Below are positions 8,177 through 18,282 of a DNA stretch of 47,972 nucleotides, piece after piece (position 1 is the stretch's first letter; each line of letters starts with the position of its first letter). The notes below the pieces were generated by a model. The model was given only the letters and a program-made list of their open reading frames with translations, had not been told where the DNA came from and did no database searches. The DNA is taken from the NCBI GenBank assembly GCA_947074235.1, contig CAMTOV010000003.1:1-47972 (forward strand), given 5' to 3'. The translations under genes and the position numbers were made by a program. This DNA is from an uncultured Bacteroides sp. GTDB taxonomy: Bacteria; Bacteroidota; Bacteroidia; Bacteroidales; Bacteroidaceae.

Positions 8177-9694
8177 TTATTTCAACACCTCTACGGCACG
8201 ATTAATACGAGTCAAAGTTTCGTCTTTACCTAATATCCAAGATATATCAAACATGTGAGGGCCTTTGCCTTCACCCACTAATGCCAAACGGAAGGCATTC
8301 ATGATATTACCAGTATGATAGCCTTGTTCTGCAATCCAGTTCATCACTATTGTTTCTTGATTTTGTGGAGTAAAGTCTTCAATACTAGACAGCAACTCAG
8401 CTAGTTCTGTCATACACTTAGCAGAATCTTCTTTCCAACGTTTTTTAGCAGTTTTTTCATCGTATGCCGTAGGAGCCACAAAGAAGAAACTCGAAGCATC
8501 CCATAATTCACTGATAAAGTTTACACGATCTTTCATCATGCCTACTACAAGAGCTACTTTATCAAAATCAGCCTCTACTCCATGTTCTTTCAAGAAAGGA
8601 ATAAACAACTTAGCTACCTCTTCATTAGGTTTTTGTTGAATATATGTATGGTTAAACCAGATGCCTTTTTTATAATCAAACTTAGCTCCTGATTTACTAC
8701 AACGGCTTAAATTGAATAGTTCTACCATCTCGCTTAGCGACATTACTTCTTGATCATTTCCAGGATTCCATCCCAAAAGAGCAAGGAAGTTTAAAACTGC
8801 TTCGGGCAAATATCCTGCTTCGCGGTATCCCGATGAAATTTCTCCTGTTTTTGGATCATTCCATTGCAATGGGAATACTGGGAAACCTAGGCGATCGCCA
8901 TCACGTTTACTTAGTTTACCATTGCCCTCTGGCTTAAGCAACAAAGGTAGGTGAGCAAAAGCAGGCATTGTATCTTCCCAACCAAAAGCACGATAAAGTA
9001 ATACATGCAAAGGAGCAGATGGCAACCACTCTTCTCCACGTATCACGTGAGAGATTTCCATCAAATGGTCATCAACAATATTGGCTAAATGATAAGTTGG
9101 TAATTCGTCGGCCGATTTATAAAGCACTTTATCATCCAAGATAGATGAGTTAATAACTACCTCATTACGAATCAAATCGTTGACAACAACATTTTCGTTT
9201 GGTTCAATCTTGATGCGAACCACATATTGCTTACCATCGGCAATGAGTTGCTCAACTTCTTCTTTAGATAAAGTCAAAGAATTACGCAAAGACATACGCA
9301 CAGAGGCATCATATTGAAAGTTGGCTATCTCAGCACGTTTAGCTTCCAACTCCTCAGGAGTATCAAAAGCAATATAAGCTTTGCCATTGTCCAACAATTG
9401 TTGAACGTATTTCTTATAAATATCACGACGTTCAGACTGACGATAAGGACCATGTTCACCACCAAAGGTAACACCTTCGTCAAACTGTATTCCCAGCCAT
9501 TTAAATGAATCTAAAATATATTCTTCTGCTCCTGGAACGAAGCGATTTGAGTCGGTATCTTCAATACGAAAAACTAATTCTCCCCCATGTTGGCGAGCAA
9601 ACAAATAATTATACAATGCTGTGCGTACGCCTCCAATATGCAATGCTCCGGTTGGACTCGGTGCAAAGCGAACTCTAACTTTTCTTTCTGACAT
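8177..9694 (-). CDS. gltX: Glutamyl-tRNA synthetase
   Basis: 505 aa class I aminoacyl-tRNA synthetase charging tRNA-Glu. HIGH-type motif HIGG at 19-22 inside [19 protein letters not shown], and KMSKS-type motif KLSKR at 260-264. The C-terminal anticodon-binding domain is present. A TAnnTTTG box at 9723-9730 precedes it. It is first in a gltX-waaA unit and diverges from the 7TM-HD gene. Confidence 0.97.
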   Translation of the reverse strand: MSERKVRVRFAPSPTGALHIGGVRTALYNYLFARQHGGELVFRIEDTDSNRFVPGAEEYILDSFKWLGIQFDEGVTFGGEHGPYRQSERRDIYKKYVQQLLDNGKAYIAFDTPEELEAKRAEIANFQYDASVRMSLRNSLTLSKEEVEQLIADGKQYVVRIKIEPNENVVVNDLIRNEVVINSSILDDKVLYKSADELPTYHLANIVDDHLMEISHVIRGEEWLPSAPLHVLLYRAFGWEDTMPAFAHLPLLLKPEGNGKLSKRDGDRLGFPVFPLQWNDPKTGEISSGYREAGYLPEAVLNFLALLGWNPGNDQEVMSLSEMVELFNLSRCSKSGAKFDYKKGIWFNHTYIQQKPNEEVAKLFIPFLKEHGVEADFDKVALVVGMMKDRVNFISELWDASSFFFVAPTAYDEKTAKKRWKEDSAKCMTELAELLSSIEDFTPQNQETIVMNWIAEQGYHTGNIMNAFRLALVGEGKGPHMFDISWILGKDETLTRINRAVEVLK

Positions 9695-9722
9695 ATCTGT
9701 TTTTAGTATAGGTAAATCATGG

Positions 9723-9730
9723 CAAAATTA
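9723..9730 (-). promoter_or_regulatory. -7 box of gltX
   Basis: Minus-strand TAATTTTG matches TAnnTTTG, 29 bases before the gltX ATG, in the 94-bp divergent region. Confidence 0.6.
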
Positions 9731-9788
9731 CATGATTTTTTTCACACTATTGATTTTTTTCGTACTTTTCGCAAAAAAAGTAGTGGAC

Positions 9789-11849
9789 ATGAACCATCTA
9801 AACAAGAAAAAAACTATTTCTTATAAGGATCTAATTTACAAATTACTCCTATTTATAGTCACTGTAGCGGTGATTGTTTACTTTCTACCGCGTGAAAGCA
9901 AGTTCAATTATCAGTTTGATATAGACAAACCTTGGAAGTATGGCCAGTTAATGGCAACCTTCGATTTTCCTGTATATAAAGACGAAAACGTTGTGACTCG
10001 CGAGCTTGATAATCTAAGTCGTTCTTTTCAACCTTATTTCAATCTAGACAAGAAGGTTGAAACCAGCGTATTAAAAAACTTGAGAGAAAATTACAACAAA
10101 AATCTAAAATTTGTGATGCCCAATCAAGATTACTATAAGCATATAGAAAATACGCTGAGGATAATCTACTCTGCGGGTATCATATCTACTACCAATGCCA
10201 CTGAACTAGAAAAAGACAGCACTCTTTTCATTCGTATTATTGAAAATAAAATAGCCAACCCCGAGTCTGTAAACAATCTTTTTACTGAAAAAGAGGCCTA
10301 TGAATTTCTTCTTTCTGCCGACTCGGCTCAGTTTAATCCGATGATATTGCGCCAGTGCGGACTTTATGAATACATTGTTCCAAACTTAATAGAGGATAAA
10401 GCTCGCACAGAAACGGCTCATAAAGAGATGCTCGATAATTATTCTTGGGCAAAAGGCGTGATACTTAGCGGACAAAAAATCATTGACCGTGGCGAGATTG
10501 TGACAAACGAAAAATACAGCATACTTGAGTCTTTGCGCAAAGAGTCTATTCAGCGAAGCGAAACATTTAGTCAGAAGCGATTGATATTAATAGGGCAAAT
10601 TCTATTTGTTGGTTTGTTTATTTTATTCTTTATGCTTTATCTCAACTTATTTCGTAAAGAATATTTCAAACATCGAGGCAGCTTATCGCTTCTATTTGTG
10701 CTCATTGTGCTATATACTGTTGCTACCTCCTTGCTAACTAGCAAAACCACAATCAACATAAACATACTGCCATATGCTATGCTTGCCATTGTGATTAGAG
10801 TATTTTTAGATTCACGCACAGCATTCATGACTTATCTTATGACTATATTGATATGCTCCATTGCTGTGAGTTTGCCATACGATTTTATTTTAGTACAGGT
10901 ATCTGCGGGACTGGTAGCTATATTTAGTTTGCGAGAATTATCTCAACGGTCTCAGCTATTTCGTACAGCCATTCTTGTTATTATCACCTATTTGCTCATC
11001 TATTTTGCGTTCGAGTTAATTGTTGAGAACGACCTTTCTAAAATAAATGGGCGCATGTATATTTACTTTATAATAAACGGTGTATTATTATTGTTTGCCT
11101 ATCCGCTGCTCTTTATGTTGGAGAAAACGTTTGGGTTTACTTCAAATGTAACACTTGTAGAATTATCAAACATCAACAACGAGCTATTAAAACAAATGGC
11201 AGAAACAGTTCCTGGCACTTTTCAACACTCTATGCAGGTGGCAAACCTAGCTTCTGAGGCAGCCAATCGTATTGGAGCAAATAGCCAATTGGTACGCACC
11301 GGGGCTTTATATCATGATATTGGCAAGATGGAAAACCCTGCATTCTTCACAGAAAACCAATCAGGAGGTGTAAATCCACACAAGAATTTAAATTACGAGC
11401 AAAGTGCACAAGTAGTTATCAACCATGTAACGGATGGCCTAAAACTTGCCGAAAAGCATAACTTACCTAAAGTGATAAAGGATTTTATAAGTACACATCA
11501 TGGTCATGGCAAAACGAAGTATTTTTATATTTCTTGGATGAATGAGCACCCAGGTGAAGAGCCGAATGAAGAAAAATTCACTTATCCGGGAATGAACCCA
11601 TCGACCAAGGAGACTGCGGTGTTGATGATGGCGGACTCAGTAGAAGCCGCTTCGCGTAGTTTGCCCGAATATACAGAAGAGAGCATAAGCAACCTGGTAG
11701 ACAAAATTATTGACTCGCAAGTTGCTGAAGGGTATTTCAAGAACTGCCCTATCACCTTTAAAGATATAGAGACCGTGAAGAATGTATTCAAAGAGAAGCT
11801 TAAAACTATCTACCACACTCGCATTAGTTACCCCGAATTGCAGAAGTAA
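9789..11849 (+). CDS. 7TM-HD family cyclic-dinucleotide phosphodiesterase (PgpH/YqfF type)
   Basis: 686 aa from the ATG at 9789. The frame is open to 9621, but that extension overlaps the start of divergent gltX and its promoter. A first membrane helix (KLLLFIVTVAVIVYFL) is followed by an extracytoplasmic 7TMR-HDED region (about 45-270), seven membrane helices (about 275-470) and a cytosolic HD domain (about 480-670) with HSMQVANLA, GALYHDIGKMENP and STHHGHG metal ligands. The family member PgpH in Listeria hydrolyses c-di-AMP; the same role here is inference. It is a single gene ending at the long hairpin 11884-11926. Confidence 0.9.
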   Translation: MNHLNKKKTISYKDLIYKLLLFIVTVAVIVYFLPRESKFNYQFDIDKPWKYGQLMATFDFPVYKDENVVTRELDNLSRSFQPYFNLDKKVETSVLKNLRENYNKNLKFVMPNQDYYKHIENTLRIIYSAGIISTTNATELEKDSTLFIRIIENKIANPESVNNLFTEKEAYEFLLSADSAQFNPMILRQCGLYEYIVPNLIEDKARTETAHKEMLDNYSWAKGVILSGQKIIDRGEIVTNEKYSILESLRKESIQRSETFSQKRLILIGQILFVGLFILFFMLYLNLFRKEYFKHRGSLSLLFVLIVLYTVATSLLTSKTTININILPYAMLAIVIRVFLDSRTAFMTYLMTILICSIAVSLPYDFILVQVSAGLVAIFSLRELSQRSQLFRTAILVIITYLLIYFAFELIVENDLSKINGRMYIYFIINGVLLLFAYPLLFMLEKTFGFTSNVTLVELSNINNELLKQMAETVPGTFQHSMQVANLASEAANRIGANSQLVRTGALYHDIGKMENPAFFTENQSGGVNPHKNLNYEQSAQVVINHVTDGLKLAEKHNLPKVIKDFISTHHGHGKTKYFYISWMNEHPGEEPNEEKFTYPGMNPSTKETAVLMMADSVEAASRSLPEYTEESISNLVDKIIDSQVAEGYFKNCPITFKDIETVKNVFKEKLKTIYHTRISYPELQK

Positions 11850-11883
11850 AAACAAGCATAATCAATTTACATTTATAACTATA

Positions 11884-11926
11884 TCAAATAACCCGATAAA
11901 CTGTTGATGTTTATCGGGTTATTTGA
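11884..11926. terminator. Bidirectional terminator between convergent genes
   Basis: A perfect 18-bp stem (11884-11901 / 11909-11926) with loop TGTTGAT. The AT-rich base of the stem gives a T-rich 3' side (GGGTTATTTGA) on both strands. It separates the plus-strand 7TM-HD gene from the minus-strand phosphatase. Confidence 0.85.
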
Positions 11927-11970
11927 TGCATTTAATCTGTAGAATGTAACAGTTTACAAATGCTATGTTT

Positions 11971-12447
11971 TTATTGATTTTCTGATTGTTTTATTGCATC
12001 AAGAAGTCCGTTGCATGCATCTTCTAATATGTCAAGCACATACTCGAATCCTTCGGCACCTCCATAGTAAGGATCGGGCACGTGGTCGGTCGTTATCTTC
12101 TTACAATAGTCAGTCATTCTACCTATCTTCTTCATTGCCTCAATTGATGGTGCACGATCTTTCAAATCGTCGATATTTCGGTCATCCATACCTAAAATAA
12201 GATCAAATCGTTCGAAATCATCCGTAACTACCGGGCGTGAGCGATGTACTAAATTATAGCCTCTTTTAGCAGCATGAGCACGCATTCTACTATCAGGAAG
12301 TTCGCCTTGGTGATAAGCTAGAATTCCGGCAGAATCAATTTCCACATTTTTGTCCATACATGCTTTCTTTAGTAAGCTAAGCATCACCCCCTCTGCTGTT
12401 GATGAGCGACAGATATTTCCTAAGCAAACAAATAATATTCTTTTCAT
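11971..12447 (-). CDS. Low-molecular-weight protein-tyrosine phosphatase
   Basis: 158 aa, the normal size of LMW-PTPs. The P-loop CLGNICRSS places nucleophile C8 and R14, and the general acid is D125 in PDPYYGG. It dephosphorylates tyrosine on proteins; in bacteria it often opposes a BY-kinase controlling polysaccharide export, but no such kinase is in the window. It starts two bases after priA ends, so it is co-transcribed with priA. Confidence 0.93.
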   Translation of the reverse strand: MKRILFVCLGNICRSSTAEGVMLSLLKKACMDKNVEIDSAGILAYHQGELPDSRMRAHAAKRGYNLVHRSRPVVTDDFERFDLILGMDDRNIDDLKDRAPSIEAMKKIGRMTDYCKKITTDHVPDPYYGGAEGFEYVLDILEDACNGLLDAIKQSENQ

Positions 12448-12449
12448 AA

Positions 12450-14906
12450 TTACATTGGGTCTACATCATAATAAACAATAAGCGACTTGAAGCTCGGGTC
12501 TTCGAGCATTTCTTTTTTTATATCAAGAAGCAACTCGCGAGCTCTACTCATCGAGGCATTATTCTCTATCTTGATAACTATTTTCTTAATAAACAAAGTT
12601 TGTATACGCGCTACTGGTGGTTTATCCGGGCCCAACACGCGGGTTGAGAACACACTTTTAAGCTTGGTAGCCATTGTATTGGCCATAATATCAAGCTGAG
12701 CCTCATCGCGATGTTTTAAATATACATAGATAAGACGGTAGAATGGTGGATAGTGAAACATTTTTCGTTCGCCGAGCTGAGCGGCAACCATCTCCTCATA
12801 ATCATTAGTCATCACCTGATGAATTATAGGGTGATCAATACTGCGAGTTTGAAGAATCACCTTTCCTTGTTTATTCTTTCGTCCTGCACGGCCCGACACT
12901 TGTGCCATTAGTTGAAAAGCTCTTTCATAAGCACGAAAGTCGGGATAATTGAGCATGGTATCGGCATTGAGAATACCCACAACACTCACATGATCGAAAT
13001 CCAACCCTTTAGACACCATCTGCGTACCAATCAAAATATCTGTTTTTCCTTGCTCAAAGTCCATAATTATCTTTTCGTACGCAGTGCGAGTACGTGTTGT
13101 ATCTAGGTCCATACGTGCAACAGATGCTTCGGGGAAAATCGCTTTTATATCATCTTCTACCTTTTCTGTTCCAAAACCTCTATTGACAATCTCTGTGCCT
13201 TCGCATGCCGGGCATGAACGAGGCAACACATAAGTGTATCCACAGTAGTGGCATGTCAGTTGGTTGATACCTTTGTGATACGTTAAACTTACATCACAAT
13301 TCTTGCATTTAGGAACCCACCCACAAGTGCGGCACTCTATCATCGGAGCAAAACCACGTCGGTTTTGAAAAAGGATGACTTGCTCTTTACGCTCCAATGA
13401 CTCACGAATATTTTCTAACAACATAGGAGAAAACTGCCCTACCATTCGCTTCTTTCGGTGAAGCTCTTTGATATCGACAGGAATAATTTCGGGTAGCTTA
13501 ATCTCTTTATAGCGCTCCTTCAATTCTACTAATCCGTATTTGCCGGTAGTTGCATTAAACCAACTTTCAATGGAGGGAGTGGCTGTGCCAAGTAGTACTT
13601 TAGCTCCTACCATACCGGCAAGAACTATGGCCGCACTCCTAGCATGATAACGAGGGGCGGGATCTTGTTGCTTATATGTATTCTCGTGCTCTTCGTCTAT
13701 CAATATCAAACCTAAGTTTTTGAAAGGTAGAAATACAGAAGAGCGGACACCAAGAATGATATCGTAAGACTGCTCGCTTAATTGTTTTTGCCATATCTCA
13801 ACACGTTCGGCATCAGGAAATTTAGAGTGATAAACTCCAAGCCTACTACCAAAAGCCCGTTTCAACCGTTCGGTGATTTGAGTAGTAAGCGCAATTTCGG
13901 GAAGGAGATAGAGCACCTGTTTGCCTTGACGTAACATCTCATCAATGAGATGAATATACACCTCTGTCTTACCACTTGAGGTAACTCCATGAAGCAAGCA
14001 TACATTCTTACTTTGAAAACAGTCATTGATTTGGTGAAATGCACTTTCTTGTGCTGCATTTAGCGCATTAATTGTTAAGTCGGTGTTCACCACATCGTCT
14101 AGCCTACCCACTTCGTGATAATAAACATTTAATATTTTCTTATCGACAAGCCCATTGAGAGCTGCAGCTGTTGCATTGGCTGATTCTAGCAATTCCCGTT
14201 TAGTAACTTCGCGTATAACTCCTTTGCTCAATACACCCGACATTGATAAATATTTCATCAACAAATCTTGCTGCTTGGGAGCTCGTGCCAGCATATCGAG
14301 AAGAATATTAAGTTGTTTCTCATTCACCTCACCACAAAAACGCACCCGAGCTTCAAGACGCGGTTTATAGGTTCGCTTCATCTCCTCTTTCACAAAGATG
14401 GCTTCCTTATCAAGCAGCTGCTTAATGATAGTAAGTATATTATTGATACCACTTTCCTTTTCAAGTTTAGTAACCGATTGTGTGGTTTCGTTGGAAAGCA
14501 AATCAAGTATTTGCTGTTCTTTGGCAGGAAGAGGTGCAGTAGCTTCAAAATCGGGGTTGTATTCTACAATCGTTTCGCTTTCGAGTTTCAGTCCAGAAGG
14601 CAAGGCTGCTTTGTAAACATCTCCTTGTGTGCAGAGATAATATTCTGCTATCCATTGCCAAAACTTAAATTGCATAGGAAGCAACAAAGGTTTTGCATCA
14701 AGTATAGTCGATACCTCTTTCACTTCATATTCAGTAGGGGCGCAATAATGTATATTGTATACAATAGCAGTATAATATTTCTTCCTACCAAAAGGAACTA
14801 TTACACGACATCCAGGTTGTATATCTTCATTAAACCCGCCAGGCAGAGCATAAGTGAAGTAACCAGGAAGAGGCAATGGTAATATGACATCTACATACTT
14901 TCTCAT
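12450..14906 (-). CDS. priA: Primosomal protein N' (replication restart helicase PriA)
   Basis: 818 aa SF2 3'-to-5' helicase that reloads the replisome at collapsed forks. The N-terminal 3'-DNA-binding domain starts YVDVILPLPLPGYFTYALP. Walker A is GVTSSGKTEVY, Walker B is LILIDEEHE with helicase motif TATPSIES, and the eight zinc-binding Cys form four CxxC pairs between motifs IV and V (CRTC, CKNC, CHYC, CPAC). Motif VI is QVSGRAGR. It is longer than E. coli PriA (about 730), the extra length lying near residues 130-260. First gene of a two-gene unit with the LMW-PTP. Confidence 0.96.
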   Translation of the reverse strand: MRKYVDVILPLPLPGYFTYALPGGFNEDIQPGCRVIVPFGRKKYYTAIVYNIHYCAPTEYEVKEVSTILDAKPLLLPMQFKFWQWIAEYYLCTQGDVYKAALPSGLKLESETIVEYNPDFEATAPLPAKEQQILDLLSNETTQSVTKLEKESGINNILTIIKQLLDKEAIFVKEEMKRTYKPRLEARVRFCGEVNEKQLNILLDMLARAPKQQDLLMKYLSMSGVLSKGVIREVTKRELLESANATAAALNGLVDKKILNVYYHEVGRLDDVVNTDLTINALNAAQESAFHQINDCFQSKNVCLLHGVTSSGKTEVYIHLIDEMLRQGKQVLYLLPEIALTTQITERLKRAFGSRLGVYHSKFPDAERVEIWQKQLSEQSYDIILGVRSSVFLPFKNLGLILIDEEHENTYKQQDPAPRYHARSAAIVLAGMVGAKVLLGTATPSIESWFNATTGKYGLVELKERYKEIKLPEIIPVDIKELHRKKRMVGQFSPMLLENIRESLERKEQVILFQNRRGFAPMIECRTCGWVPKCKNCDVSLTYHKGINQLTCHYCGYTYVLPRSCPACEGTEIVNRGFGTEKVEDDIKAIFPEASVARMDLDTTRTRTAYEKIIMDFEQGKTDILIGTQMVSKGLDFDHVSVVGILNADTMLNYPDFRAYERAFQLMAQVSGRAGRKNKQGKVILQTRSIDHPIIHQVMTNDYEEMVAAQLGERKMFHYPPFYRLIYVYLKHRDEAQLDIMANTMATKLKSVFSTRVLGPDKPPVARIQTLFIKKIVIKIENNASMSRARELLLDIKKEMLEDPSFKSLIVYYDVDPM

Positions 14907-14920
14907 TCAATGGCAAAGAT

Positions 14921-14953
14921 ACAAAAAAGAGGCTTGCAGTAATTGCAAGCCTC
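14921..14953 (-). terminator. Intrinsic terminator after the outer-membrane barrel gene
   Basis: Minus-strand stem GAGGCTTGCA / TGCAAGCCTC (14953-14944 and 14938-14929), loop of five, then TTTTTTGT. It ends the small OMP gene just before priA starts. Confidence 0.85.
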
Positions 14954-14979
14954 TCAATATTATACTATTTCATGTCTCT

Positions 14980-15549
14980 TTAAAACATATAAGCAAGTGA
15001 CATCTGCCAAGTTTTAATCTTATAATCACGATATTTTAAGGCATCGCCAACATCTCTCCATTCTACTTCACCCGAATTACCCAAAGGGATGTTATAATTC
15101 ACACCTACTTGTAGGTGTTTAATCAGTTTAAGACCGGCACCAAAGTTCATACCTACCATTGATTTTCTTTTAGTTACATTGTAGGTATCATCTTTAAAGT
15201 TAAAGAAGAAGTCTGGCCCTGCTGCAACATAAATACCAAACATACTACCTAATCCAAAGGTCCACTTCAAGTTTACAGGAATATCAAGACCCGATTGTTT
15301 CAAATTAAATTCATCAGATTTCGATCCTTTTTGGTTGTAAAGCAAAGCAGCATCAATTCCAAGCCCCAATATAGGAATTGTAACTTCGGCCATAGGGCCG
15401 ATAAAGAAACCTCCTCTATCTTCTTTATTGAAGGAGATTTTAGATACATTGGCACCACCTTTGATACCCATTTGGAAAAATTGTGCTTGAGCTGGAAGTG
15501 CAACACATGCACATACAACTATAAATAATACTGTTACAACTTTTTTCAT
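14980..15549 (-). CDS. Small outer-membrane beta-barrel protein (porin family, OMP_b-brl type)
   Basis: 189 aa. Signal peptide MKKVVTVLFIVVCACVALPAQAQ with cleavage after AQA, then repeated amphipathic strands (FQMGIKGGANVSKI, GIYVAAGPDFFFNF, MVGMNFGAGLKL, LQVGVNYNIPL) and the terminal aromatic motif SLAYMF typical of outer-membrane barrels. Probably an eight-stranded barrel. It follows gldN by 74 bases but has a TAnnTTTG box at 15575-15582, so it may be transcribed separately from the T9SS operon. A T9SS role (PorT-like) is possible but its length and sequence do not prove it. Confidence 0.8.
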   Translation of the reverse strand: MKKVVTVLFIVVCACVALPAQAQFFQMGIKGGANVSKISFNKEDRGGFFIGPMAEVTIPILGLGIDAALLYNQKGSKSDEFNLKQSGLDIPVNLKWTFGLGSMFGIYVAAGPDFFFNFKDDTYNVTKRKSMVGMNFGAGLKLIKHLQVGVNYNIPLGNSGEVEWRDVGDALKYRDYKIKTWQMSLAYMF

Positions 15550-15574
15550 CTAATTCAATATTTGATTATAAAGA

Positions 15575-15601
15575 CAAAGATATAAATTTATACTTTAGCA
15601 A
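15575..15601 (-). promoter_or_regulatory. Promoter of the small OMP gene
   Basis: Minus-strand TTG (15601-15599), 16-base spacer, TATCTTTG (15582-15575), a strong match to the -7 box, 25 bases before the ATG. Confidence 0.6.
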
Positions 15602-15623
15602 CATACGTTAGCACAAGTTTATT

Positions 15624-16742
15624 TTATCGACGTTCTCTACGCACAGATGCTTTGGGTGCAGATGAGCTAGAACTTGAACGAGATGAACTACTCGAACGGT
15701 TAACATTAGAATCTCGTCCTTTCTTCTTTGAATTGGTCGTTACTGTGGCCTTTTCAGTTGCTTTTTCTGTTTGATCTGAAGCTGCAGGTTTGGTTGCTTT
15801 CTTTGCAACTGGGGCAGCCTCTGCAGAAGCGGCTTTCTCTGCTGCAGCTTTTTCAGCAGCAATCAAGTCGGGACCGTAAAGGTTACGTTCAAATTGCACC
15901 AATTCGCCTTCGATGCGCTGTTGCTCCTTTACCAAAGCAGAGTCTGTTTCGCAATATTGCGCCAAAGCTTGATTTCTTAAATTGGTAGTTTTATATATAT
16001 CGCCTTTATATTGTTTGGATACAAAGAAATCATTCATATTGCGATTGGTAACATGGTTATAGTCGCTTGCCATAATACGAGCACCATTCAAGTAAGGAGC
16101 TAAATCACTATAGTTAACCCAAAACATTGGTAGAGTAATGCGGTCTATACTAAAATCTTCAGCACGATGCAATACCGGACAAATAGCAGTGACAGTAGAA
16201 CCAAATGTTGAAGTACGATGATCAAAGTACCACACTTCTTTTATAAAATAGCTCAACACATCAGCTGATGGAATATCACTATTATCAATCACCAATACAC
16301 TATCTTTTATGTTTTTAATCTTCTTTTGCTCATAATAGATACCAAAACGATCGAGCACGTCTATGAACTTCACTTCCTTGTCGGGAGAAAAACGCTCAAC
16401 ACCATCCAACTGATATTCGTAAACTGGAATTTTTTTGGTTGCAAGTAGTTTGAAGATAAGAGAAAACAAGTTCATTCTATCATCCATAGGTTCAACCGGA
16501 TAATATAAAGAGCCGTTTTCTCCTTGAGTTAAATCAAGAGTACGGTAAATTTCACGCGTCCACATTACATCATTCGGTACTTCATTTGAGCCCGGATAAC
16601 GTGTTTGAGCACGAACAGTAAGTTCATTGCCGTTTGTTTTCTTTTCAGGTTGAGCGGCACGTGAACTTGATTGTGACCATGCTGGCATAATGGCAACCAA
16701 CATGAATGCTCCTAAGAGTATGACAACTTTATGTTTCATCAT
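15624..16742 (-). CDS. gldN: Type IX secretion ring protein GldN/PorN
   Basis: 372 aa. Signal peptide MMKHKVVILLGAFMLVAIMP with cleavage near WSQS. The conserved GldN domain covers about 50-290 (DVMWTREIYRTLDLTQGENG, YPVEPMDDRMNLFSLIFKL, PVYEYQLDG). GldN and lipoprotein GldK form the periplasmic ring of the T9SS under the outer membrane. The C-terminal ~75 residues are low complexity: Ala/Lys-rich (EKAAAEKAASAEAAP) then Ser/Arg-rich (SSSSSRSSSSSS), ending VRRERR. That tail is an unusual extension. Last gene of porP-gldKLMN, 27 bases after gldM. Confidence 0.95.
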   Translation of the reverse strand: MMKHKVVILLGAFMLVAIMPAWSQSSSRAAQPEKKTNGNELTVRAQTRYPGSNEVPNDVMWTREIYRTLDLTQGENGSLYYPVEPMDDRMNLFSLIFKLLATKKIPVYEYQLDGVERFSPDKEVKFIDVLDRFGIYYEQKKIKNIKDSVLVIDNSDIPSADVLSYFIKEVWYFDHRTSTFGSTVTAICPVLHRAEDFSIDRITLPMFWVNYSDLAPYLNGARIMASDYNHVTNRNMNDFFVSKQYKGDIYKTTNLRNQALAQYCETDSALVKEQQRIEGELVQFERNLYGPDLIAAEKAAAEKAASAEAAPVAKKATKPAASDQTEKATEKATVTTNSKKKGRDSNVNRSSSSSRSSSSSSAPKASVRRERR

Positions 16743-16769
16743 TGCTATACTTAATTCGTTGTTCTGTTA

Positions 16770-18266
16770 TTAATTTATTATCACCTCAAGCGTGGTAGGC
16801 AATACTCTCTCTACACCGTCTGGTCCTTTAGCACGAACACGTGAGATATAGAAGCGTTTACCACGAGAAAGGCGACGGAACATATCTTTTTGACGTGAAG
16901 AAAAGTTTGCTCCCGAAGAAACTTCTGGCACAGCATTACCCATATTATCAAAAAAGACAGTTTCAAAACCTAATACTTGGAAGTTGATATTCAATAGTCC
17001 ATCATCGATAGCCGCAACAATTCCATCCGTATTCATTAAAGATGCTTTAGATAATCCTGAGCCACCTCTATATCTTTTGGCTACTCCATTATTATCTTTA
17101 TATTCAATGAAAGGAGAAGGATCGGGCAATGCACGTACTTGATATGCATAATCTCCCATCACCTGACTACGTCCATCTACATTGGCAGAAACACGAATTA
17201 TTGCTTCTTGACCAATTTGAGAAGGATGAGCAACAAAGCCACTCCCCTCACGGCGCAAAGTTCCATTGCCATTGGCAATATTGGCTTGCACTTGATTATT
17301 AGCAACACCAGGAACAGAGATGCTAATAGGATTATCGTATCCTGCATAAAGCACATTCATTAATGTAGCAGAAACAGTAGCCGAAGGATCAATCACCGAA
17401 TACCTTTGAGAGAAGTTGCGACGAATAACTTCGCCATCACCTTGATTCAACTCCATATATCCGTTTAATGTAAAATCTCCTGTAGTGTTACAAACAGTTT
17501 CGAATATACCGTTTGCATTATCTGACAGCTGTTTATCGCCAACATAAATAGTAGGACGCTGAGTAGAATCAACTGCAGCTAATATAATTTGCGCACTGAG
17601 CTTTCCACCACGTACAATATTTTGTGAGTTAGGAATCACATAAGCATTTACTTGATTTACTCGAAGATCACGAATATCAATATCTTTGGTTAATGTATGT
17701 AACACTTCACCTTCAGCATAGCGAATATCACTTTGCAGTTTAGTAAGAAGTGTAGCCGCTGCAGCAGCAGGAGTACCTTCAAATAGGCGAGGTATATTCA
17801 ATGTAAGATTATCGCTAATGATTTTCTTTTGAACAGGATTGTCAATTTGAGAGACAATCTCTTCTTTGAAAAGGTCTATTTGTTCGGCTAGCTCCACTCC
17901 CTTACCAGTACGAGGAGAAAACATCACAAAAGAAGATACTTCCAAATCATCTTGCTTGGCTTGATTAATTCGAGCCTTCAAATCGCCCACAAACATATAA
18001 AGTGAATCAGATTTCTCTTTTATGCGCAAAGCCTTCTCATACCAAGGGCCAACCTTTTCGGGATTGACAGTCATAGATTGAGCCAATGCATCATATAAAG
18101 CCACATTCTGCTCTGAGGCATTGATGGTAGTACGTACCAAGCTATCATCGACAAGAGTAAAACCACGCAATACATCCGATGACACATTAAGTGCCAACAT
18201 AGCCATCAGTACAATGTACATCAGGTTAATCATCTTCTGGCGTGGTGTTTGACTTCCAAAACTCAT
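16770..18266 (-). CDS. gldM: Type IX secretion/gliding motor protein GldM/PorM
   Basis: 498 aa. One N-terminal membrane helix (INLMYIVLMAMLALNVSSDVL, about 12-32) anchors it in the inner membrane, and the rest is periplasmic D1-D4 domains. GldM dimers with GldL pentamers form the rotary proton-driven motor that powers T9SS. Family markers are the start MSFGSQTPRQKMINLMYIVL and the C-terminal FYISRVRAKGPDGVERVLP. A partial SD-like AAGGA stands before the ATG. It follows gldL by 16 bases. Confidence 0.97.
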   Translation of the reverse strand: MSFGSQTPRQKMINLMYIVLMAMLALNVSSDVLRGFTLVDDSLVRTTINASEQNVALYDALAQSMTVNPEKVGPWYEKALRIKEKSDSLYMFVGDLKARINQAKQDDLEVSSFVMFSPRTGKGVELAEQIDLFKEEIVSQIDNPVQKKIISDNLTLNIPRLFEGTPAAAAATLLTKLQSDIRYAEGEVLHTLTKDIDIRDLRVNQVNAYVIPNSQNIVRGGKLSAQIILAAVDSTQRPTIYVGDKQLSDNANGIFETVCNTTGDFTLNGYMELNQGDGEVIRRNFSQRYSVIDPSATVSATLMNVLYAGYDNPISISVPGVANNQVQANIANGNGTLRREGSGFVAHPSQIGQEAIIRVSANVDGRSQVMGDYAYQVRALPDPSPFIEYKDNNGVAKRYRGGSGLSKASLMNTDGIVAAIDDGLLNINFQVLGFETVFFDNMGNAVPEVSSGANFSSRQKDMFRRLSRGKRFYISRVRAKGPDGVERVLPTTLEVIIN

Positions 18267-18282
18267 AATTTTCCTTTCTTAT

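Noticed and set aside
9621..9788. Extended N-terminus of the 7TM-HD protein
   Set aside because: It would overlap the divergent gltX start and its promoter; the ATG at 9789 gives the usual N-terminal membrane helix.
14268..14882. 204-aa plus-strand frame opposite priA
   Set aside because: Entirely antisense to the well-supported priA N-terminal half, with no promoter and a composition of reverse-strand codons.
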